This document shows positions 44,657 through 53,019 of a DNA stretch of 64,000 bases, one piece after another. The stretch's first letter is position 1, and each line of letters opens with the position of its first letter. The stretch spans positions 1 to 64,000 of IMG/VR virus record IMGVR_UViG_3300013137_002966; one strand, 5' to 3'. The stretch is from a virus. Both the position numbers and the translations under genes were made by a program. Under the pieces are notes generated by a model. The model did not search any database. It worked only from the letters and a program-made list of their open reading frames with translations, and was not told the origin of the DNA.

Positions 44657-44699
44657 AAACTTTTTTTATATTTTATAATATTAGTAAAAAAAAAAGTTT
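44657..44699. repeat. Inverted repeat between divergent genes
   Basis: AAACTTTTTTT at the left is matched by AAAAAAAGTTT at the right, with an AT-rich loop. It lies in the leader region of two divergent genes, so it is more likely a regulatory or structural element than a terminator. Confidence 0.4.
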
Positions 44700-44724
44700 A
44701 AAAATTAATTCTGACATACTATCT

Positions 44725-44735
44725 GTTATATATAA
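44725..44735 (+). promoter_or_regulatory. Candidate phage promoter, GTTATATATAA
   Basis: A variant of the recurring core lies 4 nt ahead of the ATG at 44740. It is the best candidate to start the unit running from 44,740 toward 49,563. Confidence 0.38.
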
Positions 44736-44739
44736 GTAA

Positions 44740-45444
44740 ATGAATAAACTTTGGACATATGGATGTAGTTGGACTTATTCAAGACCTCATGAGGAAGACC
44801 TGGGTATTATATTTTGGCCTAGTTTTGTTGCTGAAGAACTCAATTTAGATTTAAAAAATAGAGCATATGGTGGACTTGGTGATTCTTCAATACAAAGACT
44901 TATTTCTGATTTACCAAAAATTAATAAAGGTGATATTGTGATTTTTCAATTTTCATATAGTAATAGATTGGATTTACCTTATCTTAATAATGATGGTGAT
45001 GTATGGAACTCTTGCTATATTGAAATGAATTCACTAGAAAGAAATGAAAAACAAATAAAGTATATGGACTTTGTAATGGCATATGATACTGAATTACTAT
45101 TAAAAAATTTTCAATATGTATCATTAATTTTTGACTATTTAGAAAAAATTATCGGAGTAATTGTTAGATATTGGTTTTTACATTTATCTGCTAATTATGA
45201 AAATTTTATAAAAAGAAAAATAACTACAAATAGAAATAGAAATATTGTGTTTTTTAGCGAACATAATGATTTATTTGCATATGCTGCTAATAATTTTATT
45301 AATGATAACAAACTTAGAATTTCAGATTATAATTATAATAGATCAGATTTAGAATATTTGAGGTATGATAGTCATCCAAATCAAGATGGACAGCAATTAA
45401 TAGCAAAGTGTGTGATAGATTCATTTAAAAAAAAATTAATATAA
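44740..45444 (+). CDS. SGNH-like hydrolase/acyltransferase
   Basis: A 234-residue protein with WTYGCSWTYSRP (block I), NRAYGGLGDSSIQRLI (block II, Gly; Asn-Arg nearby), IVIFQFSYSNR (block III) and YDSHPNQDGQQLIAKCV (block V, Asp/His). This is a compact, full SGNH domain. It ends directly at the GTG start of the carbamoyltransferase gene, and the two are probably co-translated, which supports a shared role in decorating a sugar. Confidence 0.7.
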   Translation: MNKLWTYGCSWTYSRPHEEDLGIIFWPSFVAEELNLDLKNRAYGGLGDSSIQRLISDLPKINKGDIVIFQFSYSNRLDLPYLNNDGDVWNSCYIEMNSLERNEKQIKYMDFVMAYDTELLLKNFQYVSLIFDYLEKIIGVIVRYWFLHLSANYENFIKRKITTNRNRNIVFFSEHNDLFAYAANNFINDNKLRISDYNYNRSDLEYLRYDSHPNQDGQQLIAKCVIDSFKKKLI

Positions 45445-47082
45445 GTGTTCATAATAGGAATTTCAGCATATTATCATGATTCATCTGCATGTTTATTTGA
45501 AGATGATAAATTAATTTTTGCATGTGAAGAAGAAAAATTTTCTGGTATTAAACACGATAATTCATTTCCAAAAATGACAATTAATTATATTTTCGAAAAA
45601 TATAATTTAAAAAAAGAAGATATAGAATGTGTTTGTTACTATGAGAATCCCATATTAAGACTAAAAAGAAAAAAATCTTTTTTTAAATCTATTAAAAATA
45701 TAATAAAGGTCTGGTTTAATCTTAAAAAAGTATCAAAAAGCACACACTATACCAATCATCACTTATCACATATGACCTATTCTTATTTAAGTTCCAATTT
45801 TGATAAGTCTGTTATAGTTTCAATAGACGGTGTAGGAGAAACTCAATCATTATCAATAGGTTATGGTTTTGGTGGTAAAATTGTTCAAATAAAAACTTCA
45901 GAATATCCACATTCAATTGGCTTATTTTACTCTGCAATGACGGCATTTTTAGGATTTAAACCAAATGAAGGTGAATATAAAGTAATGGGATTAGCATCCT
46001 ATGGTAATTCAAGCACTTATTATGAAAAAATTAAAAAATTGTTAGTATACGATAATAATGGTGGTATCTTATGTGATATGAATTATTTCAATTGGGATAA
46101 ATCATCTACACTTATGTTTAATCATAAATTAGAAGAATATTTAAATATAGAATGTAGGCTACCTAATACTAAACTTGAAGATAAACATAAAGATTTAGCA
46201 GCCTCAGTTCAAAGAGTATATGAGGAAGTTTTCTTCAGCATTATTTCTTATGCTAAAGATATTTCTAAGTATGATAGAATTTGTCTTGGTGGCGGATGTG
46301 CATATAATGGTTCTGCAAATGGAAAAATTGTAGAGAATGGTTTATATAAACATATTTGGATACCACCTGCACCTTCTGATGCTGGTTCATCAATTGGTTC
46401 ATGTCTAAACTATTTAACAAATAAACTTGGACGAAGCATTAGAATTAGTGCAAATCCTTTTCTTGGCCCATCGTTTACAGAAGATGAAATTTATAATGTT
46501 ATCTCTAGCACAGAATCTATAACATATTCTAAGCACTCTGAAAATGCTCTATTAGAAAAAATATCAAAAGAACTTAATTCTGGGCTGGTTGTTGGTTGGT
46601 TTCAGGATAAAATAGAATTTGGTGCAAGAGCTTTGGGTAATAGATCCATATTAGCTAATCCAACTTTACCTAATATGAAAGATAGAATTAATGCGGTAAT
46701 TAAAAAAAGAGAAGGATTTAGACCATTTGCACCTATGGTTTGTTATGATAAGCAATCTATCTATTTTGAATCAAATGAATTCATACCTTATATGAATCAG
46801 GTGGTAAAAGTTAAATCTGAGTATAAAGATAAATTACTTGCAGTCACTCATGTAGATGGTACAGCTCGTGTTCAATCAGTTACACCATATAATTCTATTT
46901 ATAAACTGTTAATAAAATTTGAGGAAAAAAGTGGTTATCCAATTCTACTTAATACATCATTTAATATTAAAGATAAAACTATGGTTTTAACACCACAAGA
47001 TGCAATGGACACATTCCTAAACACTGATATGGATATATTGGTTATGAATAATTTTATAATAAAAAAAAACAAAATAAAATGA
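45445..47082 (+). CDS. Carbamoyltransferase of the NodU/TobZ family
   Basis: A 545-residue protein from a GTG start adjoining the previous stop. It has IIGISAYYHDSSACLFED (3-20), HHLSHMTYSY (about 108-117), SIDGVGETQS, EYKVMGLASYG, LGGGCAYNGSANGKI and the C-terminal block FGARALGNRSILANP and ILLNTSFNIKDKTMV. The family uses carbamoyl phosphate and ATP to O-carbamoylate sugars (nodulation factors, antibiotics). Length is close to family members. Placed between SGNH genes and upstream of the sulfation pair, it would add a carbamoyl group to a phage-made or host glycan. Confidence 0.88.
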   Translation: MFIIGISAYYHDSSACLFEDDKLIFACEEEKFSGIKHDNSFPKMTINYIFEKYNLKKEDIECVCYYENPILRLKRKKSFFKSIKNIIKVWFNLKKVSKSTHYTNHHLSHMTYSYLSSNFDKSVIVSIDGVGETQSLSIGYGFGGKIVQIKTSEYPHSIGLFYSAMTAFLGFKPNEGEYKVMGLASYGNSSTYYEKIKKLLVYDNNGGILCDMNYFNWDKSSTLMFNHKLEEYLNIECRLPNTKLEDKHKDLAASVQRVYEEVFFSIISYAKDISKYDRICLGGGCAYNGSANGKIVENGLYKHIWIPPAPSDAGSSIGSCLNYLTNKLGRSIRISANPFLGPSFTEDEIYNVISSTESITYSKHSENALLEKISKELNSGLVVGWFQDKIEFGARALGNRSILANPTLPNMKDRINAVIKKREGFRPFAPMVCYDKQSIYFESNEFIPYMNQVVKVKSEYKDKLLAVTHVDGTARVQSVTPYNSIYKLLIKFEEKSGYPILLNTSFNIKDKTMVLTPQDAMDTFLNTDMDILVMNNFIIKKNKIK

Positions 47083-47192
47083 ACATTTTTAAATGGATTA
47101 AGAAAAGAATTGAAAAGAATAAACGTAAAAAACAATTTGAAAAAAAATTAGAAGAATTAAGGAAAAGAGATCCTTTTATTTATAATCATTAG
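47079..47192 (+). CDS. 37-residue basic phage peptide
   Basis: The reading frame overlaps the carbamoyltransferase stop as ATGA. It encodes a strongly basic, Lys-rich helix (FKWIKKRIEKNKRKKQFEKK) ending in RDPFIYNH. Short proteins with a KRDPFIY ending recur in T4-like phages, and the tight coupling supports translation. Function is unknown. Confidence 0.5.
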   Translation: MNIFKWIKKRIEKNKRKKQFEKKLEELRKRDPFIYNH

Positions 47193-47195
47193 AAT

Positions 47196-47615
47196 ATGAA
47201 AGAAAGAAAATATTTACCCACACTATCTGAATTAATTGATAGATTAAGTATATGTCAATTAAAAGAAGTTTTTATTCCTGAACATAAGGATGAATATGCT
47301 CAAGAAATACAAGATATATTACATGATATTGATATATGTCTAGAAGAAACTAAAGAGATAACATCTGAGACTATCAGAGCAATAGTAGTATTATCTCAAA
47401 TGAATTTACATATTTGGTATAATGAAGCCAATTATAGAAAAGGTATTAAAGATGGTAATAACTTGGAGTTAACACATGGATTAAATGGAATAAGAAATAC
47501 TGCTAAGAATAAAATTCAGGAATGGATTGGCGGTAGAAAAGATTATAAAATAGATTGCTTAGCATCTGAGTTTAAAGATTGGGAGATAAGTTGGAATTCT
47601 AAAAAAGACAAATGA
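47196..47615 (+). CDS. Conserved phage protein of unknown function
   Basis: A 139-residue protein that starts ERKYLPTLSELIDRLSICQL and contains KEVFIPEHKDEYAQEIQDI and a repeated HDIDI-type motif. I recognise this TLSELIDRLSI...EV..PEHK pattern from many marine T4-like phages, where its role is unknown. It is helical and soluble. It lies 3 nt after the 37-residue peptide gene and overlaps the next gene by 4 nt. Confidence 0.72.
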   Translation: MKERKYLPTLSELIDRLSICQLKEVFIPEHKDEYAQEIQDILHDIDICLEETKEITSETIRAIVVLSQMNLHIWYNEANYRKGIKDGNNLELTHGLNGIRNTAKNKIQEWIGGRKDYKIDCLASEFKDWEISWNSKKDK

Positions 47616-48385
47616 AATCACTAAAACATTGGACAACTGACAATTTTGAAGTTTCTTCATATAAATATAATCTATCTGAAAGAGTTAATAAAACTTATAA
47701 CGGCTCAGGTTCAGATAATACTGGATTATGCACATATACCTATAATGAATTGGGTTTTAGAGGTGATTCGATATATAAAGAAGGTTTCAGAGTTATGTCT
47801 ATTGGTTGTTCCATAACAGAAGGTGTAGGTGTTAATAATAATGAAACTTGGACCTCAAAATTTTGTAGTCATATACCTAATGGTGTTAATCTTAATTTTG
47901 GATTCGGTGGTAGAAGTAACGATTATATTTCTAGATGTTTAATTTCATTCTATGATTTAATTAAGCCGAATTTAGTATTAATAATGTATACCGAAATGCA
48001 TAGAAGAGAGTTCTTTACAGAAAATGGCGGTATAGAACCGTTTCATATAAATAAATGGGGATATTTCAATGAAACATCAGAAGGCTTAGAACAATATGAT
48101 GCTTTATTAAGATTATCTAATAATGAAAACGATTTTCAGAACTGGTACAAAAATCATTTACTTATCAAATTTTTTCTAGAGTCTAAGAAATGTAATTGGT
48201 TATGGAATGGTTCTTTCATTAAAAATAATTTTACTGATGAATTTAGATTTGACGGTGATTATTATCCTTATATTGATTTTGGTGTAGAAGGTGTACATCC
48301 AGGACCAAAAACAAATGAAAAATACGCATTAAATCTTTTTAATTATATACATATAAATTATAGAGATTTTTTATCTATTCATTAA
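47612..48385 (+). CDS. SGNH-like hydrolase/acyltransferase
   Basis: A 257-residue protein in which the SGNH core starts about residue 66 (VMSIGCSITEGVGVNNNETW) after a TYNELGFRGD segment typical of a sub-family. FGFGGRSNDYISRCL (block II), LVLIMYTEMHRR (block III) and GVEGVHPGPKTNEKYA (His block) follow. The usual Asp two residues before His is replaced by a Glu-Gly-Val-His order. It probably acts on acyl groups of a glycan. Confidence 0.68.
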   Translation: MKSLKHWTTDNFEVSSYKYNLSERVNKTYNGSGSDNTGLCTYTYNELGFRGDSIYKEGFRVMSIGCSITEGVGVNNNETWTSKFCSHIPNGVNLNFGFGGRSNDYISRCLISFYDLIKPNLVLIMYTEMHRREFFTENGGIEPFHINKWGYFNETSEGLEQYDALLRLSNNENDFQNWYKNHLLIKFFLESKKCNWLWNGSFIKNNFTDEFRFDGDYYPYIDFGVEGVHPGPKTNEKYALNLFNYIHINYRDFLSIH

Positions 48386-48416
48386 ACATTTTTTTTATTA
48401 TATCATATAATATCAT

Positions 48417-48869
48417 ATGATTTATTTATTTACAGGCCAACCAGGCTCAGGAAAAACTTCTATTGGTGGATTATTAGCCTCAAGTATGAAGAATGTTATA
48501 CATATTGATGGTGATGACCTAAGACTTATATTTGATAACAATGATTATAGTGAAAGTGGTAGAAGAATTAATATAGAAAGAGCGCATGATATAGCATACT
48601 TTCTAAGTAAAAAAAATATTAATGTCATAATAACAATGGTTTCTCCTTTTAGAGATTTAAGAGATAGACTTAGATTAAAATTGACTAATATTGATTTTAT
48701 TGAAATTTATGTGCATACATCTGATCTTAGAGGAAAAGAAAACTTTTTTGTTAAAAATTACGAGAAGCCCTTAGATAATTTTATAGATTTAGATACAACT
48801 AATAAAACAGTCGAAGAATCTTTTGAAATTTTAAAAAAATCATTGAAAAATAATGATTTTAATCAATAA
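48417..48869 (+). CDS. Adenylylsulfate (APS) kinase-like protein
   Basis: A 150-residue P-loop kinase. GQPGSGKT (7-14) is Walker A, and HIDGDDLR (about 31-38) matches the conserved DGD-x-x-R of APS kinases. SGRRINIERAHDIAYFLSK is the helix that follows the family's Arg/Asn pair, and IVxTMVSPFRDLRDRLR with EIYVHT completes the fold. APS kinase makes PAPS, the donor for sulfotransferases; the next gene looks like one and overlaps by 17 nt. The family size is about 170-200 residues, so this copy is short. Confidence 0.76.
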   Translation: MIYLFTGQPGSGKTSIGGLLASSMKNVIHIDGDDLRLIFDNNDYSESGRRINIERAHDIAYFLSKKNINVIITMVSPFRDLRDRLRLKLTNIDFIEIYVHTSDLRGKENFFVKNYEKPLDNFIDLDTTNKTVEESFEILKKSLKNNDFNQ

Positions 48870-49563
48870 TGACTTGATTTGGTTATCTGTTCCAAGATGT
48901 GCTAGCTACTCTATTGAATCAGCTTTATTTTCATCAGATTTAGATATAAAATACGCTGGTAATCATGATAAATTATTAGAGATAGAGTCTAAGGATAGTA
49001 GATATTCTGCACATTTACATTCCACAATAGAATATCTTTATAAATATTTTGGATATAAAGAAACTATCTGTATTTCAAGAGATTGGTTAAAAAGATTACT
49101 TAGTGCATTTCAGTATATGTTTACATGTGTTGCTAAAGATGGTTTTACATCAATCGTTAATTTTGAAGATTTGAGTAATGATTTTATTTATCAGAATTTT
49201 GATATTGATTTTTCGAATAAATTATATTCAGATGATATCGATGATAAAATTTATTGTTATTCAAAATTTGTAAAAGAAGATATTGAAGAAATAAAAAAAA
49301 AATCTGTTAAATATATTTCTGTAAAAGCACTTTCTTCACAAAATTATTATAAATCTAATCAAAAATGCACTTATGAATTTGATATAACAGAATTAGACAA
49401 ATTTGAAGAATTTATAAGAAATAGATATAATGTTGATTTTAATCTAAAAAAACTAAATGAATCTAAAAAAATAAATAGTAAAATTGTTATTGATGATGAA
49501 CTGAAGAACTGGCTTTGGAAAGTTTTCGAATATCCATTTCAAAGAAAAATTACACTTATCTAA
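48853..49563 (+). CDS. Sulfotransferase-like protein
   Basis: A 236-residue protein. WLSVPRCASYSIESAL (10-25) occupies the place of the 5'-phosphosulfate-binding loop (PKTGSTS-type) at the N-terminus, and CISRDWLKRLLSAFQYMF (73-90) matches the 3'-phosphate-binding R-D-P-x-x-R-x-x-S-A-F motif of carbohydrate sulfotransferases. It overlaps the APS kinase gene, so donor synthesis and transfer are co-expressed. Likely target: a glycan made by neighbouring transferases or a virion protein. The usual Lys of the 5' loop is Arg here. Confidence 0.72.
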   Translation: MILINNDLIWLSVPRCASYSIESALFSSDLDIKYAGNHDKLLEIESKDSRYSAHLHSTIEYLYKYFGYKETICISRDWLKRLLSAFQYMFTCVAKDGFTSIVNFEDLSNDFIYQNFDIDFSNKLYSDDIDDKIYCYSKFVKEDIEEIKKKSVKYISVKALSSQNYYKSNQKCTYEFDITELDKFEEFIRNRYNVDFNLKKLNESKKINSKIVIDDELKNWLWKVFEYPFQRKITLI

Positions 49564-49577
49564 TGAACTTAAAGCCG

Positions 49578-49588
49578 TTAATATATAA
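49578..49588 (+). promoter_or_regulatory. Candidate phage promoter, TTAATATATAA
   Basis: An exact core preceded by GCCG lies 32 nt ahead of the ATG of a broken 10-codon reading frame at 49621. It looks like the original promoter of the glycosyltransferase gene now starting at 50,521. Confidence 0.45.
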
Positions 49589-49620
49589 AAATTATTGAAA
49601 ATAAAATTATAAAGTAAAAT

Positions 49621-49653
49621 ATGAAAATATTATTGATTGTTCCACAACTTTGA
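49621..49653 (+). pseudogene. Ten-codon remnant resembling the start of the downstream glycosyltransferase
   Basis: ATG to TGA encodes MKILLIVPQL. The intact gene at 50,521 begins MKILLICPHL, so this short frame looks like the broken 5' end of the same or a related gene. The DNA of the two has diverged at several synonymous sites, so it is not a recent copy. Insertion of the homing endonuclease gene just downstream is the likely cause of the break. The stretch 49,654-49,733 has no other gene. Confidence 0.45.
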
Positions 49654-49751
49654 ATCTTTTTGAATTATTGATTAAAAAATTAAAATAAGAATATATTAAC
49701 AAATCTAACTACGGGTGTATATGTTTTTTATATATGCAAATAAAAAACATT

Positions 49752-50501
49752 ATGGTAATTTATAAAATCACAAATCTTATTAATAATAAATTTTATATTG
49801 GACAGGATATTAAAAATGATGATAAATATTTTGGTTCTGGAAAGCTTATTATATCAGCAATAAAAAAATATGGTAAAGAAAATTTTAAAAAAGAAATATT
49901 AGAATATTGTACCGATGAAAATCAAATGGATGAAAGAGAAATTTTTTGGATTAAAGAACTTAATGCTACAAATAGAAAAATTGCATATAATATTTGTGAA
50001 GGTGGTAAAACATATAGAATAATGAGGGGTGAAAATCATCCTTGGTTTGGTAAACATCATACAGAAGAATCAAAAAAAATAATAAAGGAAAAACGAAAAT
50101 CACAAAAGATGTCAGATGAACAAAAAGATGTTCTTAGGAAGAAATGGAAAGGTGATGAAAATCCTGGTAAAAATAAATCAAAAGAAACAATAAAAAAACT
50201 TAAAGATGCTGCAAAAAAATTAAATAGAAACGGTGAAAATCATCCATATTATGGAAAAAAACATTCAGAAGAAACTAAAAAACATTGGAGTGAAATAAGA
50301 AAAGGTAAAAATACTGGTATAAATAATGCAATATCTATGAGATATTTTATAGAAGACCCCAAAGGTGAAATATTAAATATTGAAACAAAGAAAAATGTTA
50401 AAGAATATTTAGGATGTAGTGATAATTTTTTTAATTCTAAAAAATATAAAAAATATAAACTTATTGGTAAAGAAAAAATACATGAAAATAAAGAAAAATA
50501 A
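49752..50501 (+). CDS. GIY-YIG homing endonuclease with NUMOD3 repeats
   Basis: A 249-residue protein from the ATG that begins MVIYKITNLINNKFYIGQ, the GIY-YIG core; an in-frame ATG six codons upstream is possible. YFGSGKLIISAIKKYGKENF contains the Ser/Gly/Lys region of the nuclease, and EREIFWIKEL the metal-binding Glu. GENHPWFGKHHTEESKKII and GENHPYYGKKHSEETKK are NUMOD3 DNA-binding repeats, followed by a helical tail. Free-standing enzymes of this type cut phage DNA at a homing site. It lies between the 10-codon remnant and the intact glycosyltransferase. Confidence 0.9.
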   Translation: MVIYKITNLINNKFYIGQDIKNDDKYFGSGKLIISAIKKYGKENFKKEILEYCTDENQMDEREIFWIKELNATNRKIAYNICEGGKTYRIMRGENHPWFGKHHTEESKKIIKEKRKSQKMSDEQKDVLRKKWKGDENPGKNKSKETIKKLKDAAKKLNRNGENHPYYGKKHSEETKKHWSEIRKGKNTGINNAISMRYFIEDPKGEILNIETKKNVKEYLGCSDNFFNSKKYKKYKLIGKEKIHENKEK

Positions 50502-50520
50502 AGAAGAATAAAGAAAATAA

Positions 50521-52983
50521 ATGAAAATTTTACTAATTTGTCCTCATTTATCAACTGGAGGGCAACCTTCTGTTGCACTAAAAAGAATAGAATCTTTAAT
50601 AAAAGATAATGATGTATATTTGATAGAATACAGACAAATCGCTTGGAGCTTTGTTGTTCAAAGAAATAAAATAATAAAATTATTAGGTGATAAATTTATT
50701 TCACTTGGAAATGTTTGGGGTGATAATGAAGAAATTAGAGATAAATTTATAGAAATTGTTGAAAAGATTAATCCAGATATAATACATATGGAAGAAATTC
50801 CTGAAAAATTTATATTTGGAATGCGAGAAGAGCATATTCAATGGTTATATAGAGATGCTAGAAAATATAAAATAGTTGAAACTACACATACTTCAACTTT
50901 TAATGTTAATGATAAAAAATATTTTCCAGATAAATTTATCTTTGTATCACCTTATTCTGCTCAGGAATATAGTAAATTTGGAATACCCTATTCTGTAGTT
51001 GAATATCCTACTGAAAAATTAGAAAAAAACAAAAGTCAATCTATCAAGCATCTTAATCTGGATCCTGAATACTTTCATGTTTTAAATGTCGGATTATTTA
51101 CAAGAGATAAAAATCAAGGGTATCTTTTTGATATTGCAAAAAAATTATACGATTATAAGATACATTTTCATTTTGTTGGAAATCAGGCTGATAATTTTTC
51201 TGATTATTGGAAACCAATAATGGAAAAAAAACTGGATAACTGTTTTATTTATGGTGAACGTGAGGATGTAGAATTATTCTATCAGGCATCTGATTTATTA
51301 GTTCATCCTTCAATTTTAGAACTTAATCCACTAGCAATAAAAGAAGCAACTTCATATGATTTACCGGTTTATTTAAACAATTTACCAACATATATCAACA
51401 TGTATGATTCATATAAAAATGTTAAATATTTGAGTATGGATGTTGATAATGATGCTCAAATGATTCTTGATCATTTTAATATAAAAAGAAAGGATGATAA
51501 TAAGACTTTTGGTAGTTTATTAATAGATGAATATAAAAATGTATTAGGTGATACTAATAGATATGAACCTGAATATTTGGAGTATAATATAAATTTCACA
51601 GATGGTGCTAGAATAGAGGTTTTAGGTACAACTAAATTAAAATTTGGTGTTGAGATATTGGATAAAAATACTAATGATTTAATATACAAAACTGAGTTAG
51701 CTGCAAATACTTGGTGTGCAACTAACGCAAAATATTATAAAGAATATAAAATCAATATTAAACATGAAAATACACTGTTATTAACACATAATTTCGATCT
51801 TAGAGATAAAGATGTCTTAATTCAATTAGATAGTAAATCAATTGGTGATACTTTAGCTTGGACACCTTATGCAGAGGAGTTCAGGAAAAAACATAATTGT
51901 AAAGTTTATCTTTCTACATTCCGAAATGATTTTTTTAGAGATCAATATAAAGATATTACATTTGTAGAACCTGGCTATAATAATCCAGATATTTATGCTA
52001 AATATACCATTGGTTGGTATCAACCGATGGATATAAATAAAAATCCTTATGATTATAAAAAGCAACCAATGCAAAAAACTGCGAGTGATATATTGGGATT
52101 GGAATACAAAGAAATTAGACCTCAATTAAGAATTCCAGAAGGCGTAAGACCATTAAAAGAAAAATATGTTTGTATAGCACAATTTTCAACCGCAAATACT
52201 AAACATTGGCATTATCCTTGCAAAGATAGTAATAAGGGATGGCAAATATTAGTTGATTGGTTAAATGCTCAAGGATATAAAGTGATGATTATAAGTAAAC
52301 AGAAAACTAATTTACAAAATGTTATTGATAAAACTGGTGACTTTCCAATCGAACATAGAATTAATGAAATTAAACACAGCGAATTTTTTATAGGTGTTGG
52401 TTCTGGCTTAAGTTGGCTCGCTTGGGCAATAGGTAAAAAGGTGGTTATGATTTCTGGTTTCTCAAATCCTATTTGCGAATTTCAAAATGATAATATCAAT
52501 GTACACAATTTTAATGTATGTAATGGTTGCTTCAATAAATATGCATTCGATAGAGGTGATTGGAATTGGTGTCCAGAACATAAGGATACAGAAAGACAAT
52601 TTGAATGCTCTATCAATATAACACCAGAAATGGTGGTAAATAGAATTTTAAGTTCAAAATTAGTTGAGAATAAAATTCTATTTGATTTTAACAAATATAA
52701 CATATCAATTAAATTAAATGGTGATGATATTAAAGTTTATTATAACAAAGAAGAAAACAAAATTTTGTTAAACTATAGTAATGAACAAGATACACCAGCA
52801 ATTAACGTTGATATTAAAAATCCAGACTCAAATAAAATATATCATACATTAGCAGATTTTAAACTAAGTAAACAATATACATTATGGTGCATACCAAAAA
52901 CTGAACTCCATAAAGAAACAGATAAAATATTATTATCTTTTTACGAAAAAGATAAGATTTTGGATATGGAATTTGAATTATAA
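50521..52983 (+). CDS. Fused GT4 and TibC/AAH-type protein heptosyltransferase
   Basis: An 820-residue protein. Residues 1-345 form a GT4-type GT-B unit (MKILLICPHLSTGGQPSVAL, VLNVGLFTRDKNQGYL, PSILELNPLAIKEATSYDLP). After a beta linker, residues about 420-720 match GT9/bacterial autotransporter heptosyltransferases: LDSKSIGDTLAWTPYAEEF, HWHYPCKD, GVGSGLSWLAWAIGKKVVMIS. Four cysteines at about 667, 670, 684 and 696, spaced C-x2-C-x13-C-x11-C (CNGC, DRGDWNWC, RQFEC), match the iron/zinc finger that is diagnostic for TibC/AAH. Those enzymes O-glycosylate Ser of autotransporter adhesins. The likely target here is a Ser/Thr-rich phage fibre, encoded next to it. Confidence 0.82.
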   Translation: MKILLICPHLSTGGQPSVALKRIESLIKDNDVYLIEYRQIAWSFVVQRNKIIKLLGDKFISLGNVWGDNEEIRDKFIEIVEKINPDIIHMEEIPEKFIFGMREEHIQWLYRDARKYKIVETTHTSTFNVNDKKYFPDKFIFVSPYSAQEYSKFGIPYSVVEYPTEKLEKNKSQSIKHLNLDPEYFHVLNVGLFTRDKNQGYLFDIAKKLYDYKIHFHFVGNQADNFSDYWKPIMEKKLDNCFIYGEREDVELFYQASDLLVHPSILELNPLAIKEATSYDLPVYLNNLPTYINMYDSYKNVKYLSMDVDNDAQMILDHFNIKRKDDNKTFGSLLIDEYKNVLGDTNRYEPEYLEYNINFTDGARIEVLGTTKLKFGVEILDKNTNDLIYKTELAANTWCATNAKYYKEYKINIKHENTLLLTHNFDLRDKDVLIQLDSKSIGDTLAWTPYAEEFRKKHNCKVYLSTFRNDFFRDQYKDITFVEPGYNNPDIYAKYTIGWYQPMDINKNPYDYKKQPMQKTASDILGLEYKEIRPQLRIPEGVRPLKEKYVCIAQFSTANTKHWHYPCKDSNKGWQILVDWLNAQGYKVMIISKQKTNLQNVIDKTGDFPIEHRINEIKHSEFFIGVGSGLSWLAWAIGKKVVMISGFSNPICEFQNDNINVHNFNVCNGCFNKYAFDRGDWNWCPEHKDTERQFECSINITPEMVVNRILSSKLVENKILFDFNKYNISIKLNGDDIKVYYNKEENKILLNYSNEQDTPAINVDIKNPDSNKIYHTLADFKLSKQYTLWCIPKTELHKETDKILLSFYEKDKILDMEFEL

Positions 52984-52986
52984 AAT

Positions 52987-52997
52987 TTTATATATAA
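52987..52997 (+). promoter_or_regulatory. Candidate phage promoter, TTTATATATAA
   Basis: A variant of the recurring core, 22 nt ahead of the ATG at 53020 and right after the stop of the transferase gene. It would allow separate late transcription of the fibre gene. Confidence 0.42.
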
Positions 52998-53019
52998 TGG
53001 AAGAAAAAAACCATTGTAT

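Noticed and set aside
44657-44699. Intrinsic terminator
   Set aside because: The flanking genes diverge from here, so no transcript ends at this point; the A/T-only stem may be chance.
49654-50520. A group I intron carrying the GIY-YIG gene inside the glycosyltransferase gene
   Set aside because: Only about 80 nt lie before and 20 nt after the endonuclease gene, too little for an intron core, and the downstream gene has its own complete start. No conserved P7-type sequence was recognised.
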